From contig CAZAQC010000032.1 of assembly GCA_964487525.1 (NCBI GenBank), positions 1 to 8,637 of the forward strand: a stretch of DNA of 8,637 nt, read 5' to 3'. The position numbers and the translations under genes are program-made. The stretch is from UBA2177 sp964487525. GTDB taxonomy: Bacteria > Patescibacteriota > Dojkabacteria > SC72. The notes beneath the pieces were generated by a model. The model saw only the letters and a list, made by a program, of their open reading frames with translations. It was not told the origin of the DNA and did no database searches. Positions 4,562 to 8,637 of the stretch are shown here, one piece after another. Positions within the stretch are counted from its first letter, which is position 1; every line of letters starts with the position of its first letter.

Positions 4562-7063
4562 ATGCTAATGAAGATTGTAAAAAAGAAACAATCCATATTT
4601 AATCGTCTAAGCAAGAATGCAAATATATCACTAAGAAGCGCTTCTCTAGTATCAGAACATTTTAAAGAGAAAAAGATATCAGTGACTAGTATATTTGTAG
4701 GAATCCTTCTTAATGAGGATTGTATTGCTACCCGGGTTATAGAGGAAATGGGTCTTGATAGGGGTGAAATACTAAAAAATTTCTTTAATGGAAAAATAAT
4801 CGAAATAACAGGAGATACAACTGCAATGAAAGAGATTTCCTTTTCTTCTGAAGTACAAGAAATTTTTAGGAAAGCATTTGATTATGCACAAAGGATGGCT
4901 CATGTATATGTTGGTACAGAGCACTTAATGTTAGCAATATTGAACAGTAAGGATCCTAATTTTGACAGACTTTCAAAACTAGGTCTTTCATATCGATCTT
5001 TTAGGAAGGTTCTAGTCAATTTCGCAATGTATCCACTTGGTATTTTGGTTAAACCAGGAAATATTAATATGCAAGGAAGAGAAGAGAGTGTTGTTGATTT
5101 CCTAGGAACTGATTTAGTTGAGTTGGGGAGAGAGAGTAAGTTAGATCCAGTCATTGGGCGTGAAGAGGAGATAGAACAATTAATAAATATCCTTAGTAGA
5201 AGAAAGAAAAATAATCCTTTGGTAATAGGGGAAGCGGGTGTAGGAAAGACAGTTCTGGTAGAGGGACTTGCGCAGAGGATAGCTGATGGTCTTGTTCCCC
5301 CTTCTTTGCGTGATATGAAAATAGTTTCTTTGGATGTTGCAAGTATAATGGCTGGAAGTAGAATGAGGGGAGATGTAGAGGAGAAGGTCATGACAATAGT
5401 CCAAGAGGTAATGGCAAATAATGATACGATTCTTTTCATAGATGAGATCCACAATATTGTTACCCCAGGAATGGCTGGTAGTAGTTCAGATATTGCTTCT
5501 GTATTGAAGCCAGCACTCTTACAAGACAATTTTAGATGTATAGGTGCTACTACAACGGAAGAATTTACAATGTATTTTGAAACAGATAATGCATTAACAA
5601 GGAGATTCCAACCAATCTTTCTCAAAGAGGCTACTGTAGAGAATACTCTGGAAATTTTGAGAAATATTAAGCCGATATTAGAGGAACATCACAACGTAAG
5701 GATAGGTGAGGACGCTCTAAAGGTTGCTGTTACTCTTTCAGACAGATATGTTAGTGATAGATATTTGCCAGATAAAGCTATTGATCTCTTGGACGAAGTT
5801 TCTGCCTCTAAAAGACTTGCTGTTGAAGCTAGTTTTAAAGATCTTTCAGCCTTAATGACTGAGTTGAAGAACGTTAAAGCTGTGAAAGAGGAAGAAATAT
5901 TGAAGGGAAAGATGGAGAAAGCTTTAAGTTTACAAAAGAAGGAGAAGTCATTGGAAAAGAGGATACAGAAAAGGGAAAAAGAATGTCTAAGAGACAAGAG
6001 AAGTATAGACAATGAAATAGATACTGAGGATGTGAGGAATGTTGTATCTAAGTGGACAGGTATTCCTCTTAATACGTTAGGTAGTAAGGAAAAAACAGCT
6101 CTTCTTCAGCTTGAAAACCAATTGAAGAAATATGTAGTTGGACAGGAAGAAGCTTGCTCTTTGGTAGCGTCTGCCATAAAGAGAGCCAGAACTGGTATCG
6201 TAGATTCAGAAAGACCATGGGCATCTTTTCTTTTCTTGGGACCAACAGGGGTAGGGAAAACTGAGCTAGCAAAGGTTCTAACTAAGGAATTGTTTGGAGA
6301 TGAGAATAGATTGATACAGATTGATATGAGTGAGATGATGGAAATGCATAGTGTATCTAAGTTAATAGGCTCTCCTCCTGGGTATGTTGGATATCAACAG
6401 GGTGGGTGGTTAACGGAGAAGGTTAGAAGACAGCCACATTCTGTAATTCTTTTCGATGAAGTTGAAAAAGCTCATACAGATGTTCTAAATGTTTTACTTC
6501 AAATTTTAGAATATGGACACTTAACTGATGGAAAAGGAAGGAGAGTTAATTTCAAGAATACAGTTATCGTACTGACATCAAATATTGGGGCGGAGGAGAT
6601 AAGTAAAGACAAGGTGTTAGGATTTATTGGAAAGGGAGAGGAGAGTAGAGCAGATAAGGAGATAGATGATGCGTACTCTTCGATGAAGAATGTTCTTCTT
6701 GAGGAGTTAAGAAATACATTAAGACCAGAGTTGTTAAATCGTTTAGATGATATTGTCATATTTAGATCTCTCACAAGGAAGGATGCCAGAAAGATAGTGA
6801 AATTATTAATAGAGGAGTTAAACATCAGATTGAAAGAAGAAAAAATAAGAGTTTCTTTAGATGGCAAAGCTATAACATACATAGTTAAGAATGGTTTTAG
6901 TGAAGAGTATGGAGCAAGACCTTTAAGAAGGTTCTTGCAAGATAAGGTAGAGAACATTCTAGCAGAGCATATGCTTGTGAATAGTAAAATGTTTGAAACA
7001 GGGAAGGAAGTTGTTGTTAAGATAGGGTTAGTAAAGGATAATATAACTATATTAAAAAAATAA
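4562..7063 (+). CDS. clpC: ATP-dependent Clp protease ATP-binding subunit ClpC
   Basis: 833-residue class I Hsp100 AAA+ unfoldase that feeds proteins into ClpP. Domains: Clp N-domain with two repeats (about 15-155); AAA1 with Walker A GEAGVGKT (223-230) and Walker B ILFIDE (290-295); a short coiled middle domain (about 440-490), which argues for ClpC over ClpB; AAA2 with GPTGVGKT (560-567), VILFDE (628-633) and the canonical GYVG pore loop. LGF at 686-688 is the ClpP-docking tripeptide, so a protease partner is expected elsewhere. Two oddities: the AAA1 pore loop, normally KYRG, reads RMRG (M268 replaces Tyr), and the first N-domain repeat has T42 where the IGTEH glutamate (E32 of B. subtilis ClpC, phospho-arginine binding) should be, whereas the second repeat keeps VGTEH (E120). 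The start may be ATG 4562 or 4568. radA follows after 2 nt. Confidence 0.95.
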   Translation: MLMKIVKKKQSIFNRLSKNANISLRSASLVSEHFKEKKISVTSIFVGILLNEDCIATRVIEEMGLDRGEILKNFFNGKIIEITGDTTAMKEISFSSEVQEIFRKAFDYAQRMAHVYVGTEHLMLAILNSKDPNFDRLSKLGLSYRSFRKVLVNFAMYPLGILVKPGNINMQGREESVVDFLGTDLVELGRESKLDPVIGREEEIEQLINILSRRKKNNPLVIGEAGVGKTVLVEGLAQRIADGLVPPSLRDMKIVSLDVASIMAGSRMRGDVEEKVMTIVQEVMANNDTILFIDEIHNIVTPGMAGSSSDIASVLKPALLQDNFRCIGATTTEEFTMYFETDNALTRRFQPIFLKEATVENTLEILRNIKPILEEHHNVRIGEDALKVAVTLSDRYVSDRYLPDKAIDLLDEVSASKRLAVEASFKDLSALMTELKNVKAVKEEEILKGKMEKALSLQKKEKSLEKRIQKREKECLRDKRSIDNEIDTEDVRNVVSKWTGIPLNTLGSKEKTALLQLENQLKKYVVGQEEACSLVASAIKRARTGIVDSERPWASFLFLGPTGVGKTELAKVLTKELFGDENRLIQIDMSEMMEMHSVSKLIGSPPGYVGYQQGGWLTEKVRRQPHSVILFDEVEKAHTDVLNVLLQILEYGHLTDGKGRRVNFKNTVIVLTSNIGAEEISKDKVLGFIGKGEESRADKEIDDAYSSMKNVLLEELRNTLRPELLNRLDDIVIFRSLTRKDARKIVKLLIEELNIRLKEEKIRVSLDGKAITYIVKNGFSEEYGARPLRRFLQDKVENILAEHMLVNSKMFETGKEVVVKIGLVKDNITILKK

Positions 7064-7065
7064 AT

Positions 7066-8415
7066 ATGAGATATGTATGTTCATCTTGTGGTTCTGAATC
7101 CTTAAAATGGTCAGGAAAATGTCCTGTTTGTGATGAATGGGGTACTTTAGAGGAGGTCGAGCAAGAGGTTTCCCTAGTTACAAATTCTAAGCCTGTAGTT
7201 GTGTCAGACTATAAATCAATTCTTGAGTATGGAGCAAAGACCTCTAGTATAAAGGGTGGCGATCGTATAGAAACAGGGTATAAGGAATTAGATAGAGTTC
7301 TTGGAAAGGGCTTGGTACAGGGAGAAGTTGTCCTGTTAAGTGGAGAGCCCGGAGTAGGAAAATCTACCCTCCTTATGCAAATAGTCTTGAAATTTGCTAA
7401 AAAGGGTAAGGTCCTTTACGTGTGTGGGGAAGAATCTCCTATGCAATTAAATTCAAGATTAAAAAGGCTCGAACAGAATGAGGGGAAGAATAACTCAACT
7501 AAAAACTTTGTTTTAACAGAAGATGTTGTTGTTGAGAATATAGCCGAATTGATAAAGAATGATAGTTTTAGTCTTGTAGTAATTGATTCGATACAAAGTA
7601 TGACATCTCTCTCTTCTAAGGCATATCCTGGAAGTATAAGTCAGGTAAGGGTTTCAGGTTCGGTTTTGACTAGAGTTTCGAAGATGACAGGAGTTCCAAT
7701 GTTCATAGTAGGGCAAATAAATAAGGGTGGAGATATAGCTGGGCCAAAGGTTTTAGAACATATAGTGGATTGTGTACTATATATGGAAGGGGATCAGTAT
7801 AATCAATACAGAATATTAAGAAGTATTAAGAATAGATTTGGTTCTACTAATGAAATAGGTGTTTTTGAAATGAGAGGAGATGGTTTGAAAGAGGTTGGAA
7901 ATCCGTCTCTTGTATTTCTTGAGTCTGGAAGTAAATCTTCTGGTAGTGCAATAGGAGCAATCATTCAAGGATCAAGGGTTGTCTTTGTTGAGGTTCAGGC
8001 TTTGGTAGTAGAAAGGGAGAGTGAAGGTGGTCCGTTAAGGAGGGTTGCAAATGGTATTAAAAAGCCTAGGTTAGATATGTTGTGTGCCGTTATGTCTAGA
8101 AAGGGTGGTGTATTCCTTGGTAACAAGGATGTCTTTGTGAATGTAGTTGGAGGCTTAACAGTGAATGATCCTGCAATAGATTTGGCAGTATGTGCCGCTA
8201 TAAAGTCTTCAGTAGAGGAGAAGGTTCTGTCTAGAAGTTCAATATACTTTGGTGAGGTAGGTCTTACGGGAGAGATTAGGGGAACCTGGGGTGTAGATTC
8301 TGTTATCTCGGAGGCTATAAGGGCAGGCTATAATGAGTTAATTGTTGGAAGAATGAAAGTCGGTAATTCTAAGAATCTGGTAATAAAGAAGTTGACTAAA
8401 ATTAATACAATTTAG
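7066..8415 (+). CDS. radA: DNA repair protein RadA (Sms), branch-migration helicase
   Basis: 449 residues, full length (E. coli 460). RadA is a RecA-like, DnaB-type ATPase that extends recombination intermediates and processes branched DNA. Domains in order: N-terminal zinc finger (C5, C8, C19, C22); RecA-like core with Walker A GEPGVGKST (93-101), Walker B aspartate D174 in LVVIDS, and the RadA signature KNRFG (255-259); and a Lon-protease-like C-terminal domain (about 290-449). All key residues are present. It starts 2 nt after the clpC stop with no Shine-Dalgarno site in the A-rich junction, so expression probably depends on clpC transcription and translational re-initiation; TATATT at 7048-7053 could be a weak internal -10. 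No clear terminator follows: 8417-8434 is T-rich but has no stem before it. Confidence 0.96.
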   Translation: MRYVCSSCGSESLKWSGKCPVCDEWGTLEEVEQEVSLVTNSKPVVVSDYKSILEYGAKTSSIKGGDRIETGYKELDRVLGKGLVQGEVVLLSGEPGVGKSTLLMQIVLKFAKKGKVLYVCGEESPMQLNSRLKRLEQNEGKNNSTKNFVLTEDVVVENIAELIKNDSFSLVVIDSIQSMTSLSSKAYPGSISQVRVSGSVLTRVSKMTGVPMFIVGQINKGGDIAGPKVLEHIVDCVLYMEGDQYNQYRILRSIKNRFGSTNEIGVFEMRGDGLKEVGNPSLVFLESGSKSSGSAIGAIIQGSRVVFVEVQALVVERESEGGPLRRVANGIKKPRLDMLCAVMSRKGGVFLGNKDVFVNVVGGLTVNDPAIDLAVCAAIKSSVEEKVLSRSSIYFGEVGLTGEIRGTWGVDSVISEAIRAGYNELIVGRMKVGNSKNLVIKKLTKINTI

Positions 8416-8453
8416 TCTCTATTTTTATTTTTTAATCTTGCTATCCACTTCTT

Positions 8454-8480
8454 CAGTAACATACTGCGTTACAGTAACAT
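8454..8480. repeat. cagtaacat direct repeat with gttac/gtaac inverted repeats
   Basis: cagtaacat occurs at 8454-8462 and 8472-8480, 18 bp start to start. The inverse gttac at 8468-8472 lies between, giving gtaac (8456-8460), gttac (8468-8472) and gtaac (8474-8478); the last two form the 11-bp palindrome gttacagtaac. The layout would suit a dimeric DNA-binding protein. Confidence 0.5.
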
Positions 8481-8519
8481 TCGTTTTGTTCCTCTCGAAT
8501 AATCCTTGTACAGCAGGGC

Positions 8520-8543
8520 ATATGTTAATATGTTAGTATGTGG
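8520..8543. repeat. 8-bp tandem repeat atatgtta
   Basis: atatgtta occurs twice without a gap (8520-8527 and 8528-8535), followed by a diverged third unit gtatgtgg (8536-8543). The third unit runs into the first DnaA-box-like site. It is a short iteron-like, AT-rich array. Confidence 0.55.
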
Positions 8544-8547
8544 ATAT
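8539..8547 (-). promoter_or_regulatory. DnaA-box-like site 1
   Basis: tgtggatat on the plus strand (atatccaca on the minus) differs by one base from the E. coli DnaA box TTATCCACA. It is part of the 11-bp repeat tatgtggatat (8537-8547), which recurs at 8608-8618. It lies 11 nt upstream of the -35 element. Confidence 0.4.
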
Positions 8548-8558
8548 TGTATATAGGA

Positions 8559-8587
8559 TTGACAATTATCGAATAAAAAGATATACT
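8559..8587 (+). promoter_or_regulatory. near-consensus sigma70 promoter for the gene beyond the window
   Basis: TTGACA (8559-8564), a 17-bp spacer and TATACT (8582-8587): a perfect -35, ideal spacing and five of six -10 bases. It is the strongest promoter in the window, with an expected start near 8594. The -10 is overlapped by interleaved inverted repeats: aaaagat (8576-8582) with atctttt (8596-8602), and atatactt (8581-8588) with aagtatat (8603-8610). These may be an operator or a leader structure. Confidence 0.75.
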
Positions 8588-8609
8588 TTCTATAGATCTT
8601 TTAAGTATA

Positions 8610-8618
8610 TGTGGATAT
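8610..8618 (-). promoter_or_regulatory. DnaA-box-like site 2
   Basis: A second tgtggatat, in the same orientation as site 1 and 71 bp away, located about 16-24 nt after the predicted transcription start. The two sites flank the promoter, as expected for DnaA control of a promoter or for a pair of operators. A poorer match, ctatccact, lies at 8441-8449 on the plus strand. Confidence 0.4.
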
Positions 8619-8637
8619 CTTAATTTTCTCCCTTTGT

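Larger units (their letters stand above)
8416..8637. other. gene-free AT-rich region after radA, possible regulatory or origin segment
   Basis: This 222-bp tail to the window edge has no convincing gene on either strand. It contains a gtaac/gttac repeat cluster, a short tandem repeat, two DnaA-box-like sites and a strong outward promoter. This density of repeats is not seen in the other spacers. It could be a control region for the next gene or part of a replication origin next to dnaA; that gene is not in the window. Confidence 0.5.

Noticed and set aside
3901..4614. Minus-strand ORF of 237 codons antisense to S1 and the clpC start
   Set aside because: It is a long Ser/Thr-rich shadow of the S1 domain repeats, with no motifs, and it would span the clpC promoter.
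4900..5625. Minus-strand ORF of 241 codons antisense to clpC
   Set aside because: It overlaps the strongly conserved AAA1 domain and has shadow-like composition without motifs.
4562..7063. Annotation of the Clp ATPase as ClpB
   Set aside because: The middle domain is too short for ClpB and an LGF ClpP-docking loop is present, which disaggregases lack.
437..8415. Recoding of UGA (as in Gracilibacteria or SR1)
   Set aside because: All six main genes have normal family lengths in the standard code and end in TAA or TAG. The lack of TGA stops in so few genes is not evidence for recoding.
8417..8436. T-rich stretch after radA as an intrinsic terminator
   Set aside because: No stem precedes the T-run, so the two-part terminator signature is missing.
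8453..8521. Minus-strand 22-codon ORF with five cysteines
   Set aside because: Too short, no ribosome-binding site, and it overlaps the repeat cluster; cysteine richness is likely chance.
8425..8532. Minus-strand open stretch of 35 codons ending in VTQYVTEEVDSKIKK
   Set aside because: The peptide end looks protein-like, but the frame closes at 8533-8535 and contains no usable ATG, GTG or TTG near its start. It could be a decayed gene end, but this cannot be supported.

Overview
The window is an AT-rich, densely packed bacterial segment. It runs from the 3' end of an rRNA operon into DNA-metabolism, translation and proteolysis genes. The organism is probably a small-genome bacterium of the Candidate Phyla Radiation (Patescibacteria). 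That is inferred from low GC, very short spacers, few clear Shine-Dalgarno sites, apparent leaderless starts, a four-domain S1 protein next to clpC and radA, and an endonuclease III without its iron-sulfur cluster. No marker here fixes the phylum. The main genes read normally in the standard code; their stops are TAA (four) and TAG (two).

Layout. 1-438: 3' end of 23S rRNA, a spacer with two hairpins, 5S rRNA and a strong intrinsic terminator. 437-1180 (minus): HAD-IIB hydrolase related to phosphomannomutase, converging on the rRNA operon, its stop codon lying in the terminator's T-tract. 1181-1566: a divergent spacer with two consecutive hairpins and two possible tiny overlapping ORFs. 1567-3214: a thymidylate-kinase-like protein with an unusual P-loop and an unrecognised C-terminal extension, overlapping by 8 nt with nth (endonuclease III). 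3290-4534: ribosomal protein S1, with its own extended -10 promoter. 4562-7063: clpC, an AAA+ unfoldase for ClpP. 7066-8415: radA, 2 nt after clpC. 8416-8637: a gene-free stretch with short repeats, two DnaA-box-like sites and a near-consensus sigma70 promoter pointing out of the window.

How the genes fit together. The tmk-like/nth pair suggests nucleotide supply or recognition plus base-excision repair. S1 supports translation initiation. ClpC/RadA echoes the clpC-radA linkage of Firmicutes stress operons and links protein quality control to recombination repair. Most notable are several family members with altered key positions (pore-loop Tyr to Met and a lost phospho-arginine site in ClpC; no Fe-S cysteines in Nth; GKGD P-loop in the kinase; Asn for the phosphate-binding Arg in the HAD enzyme), an upstream sequence that competes for the 5S rRNA 5' strand, and the structured region after radA. 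I see no CRISPR array, transposase or tRNA gene.
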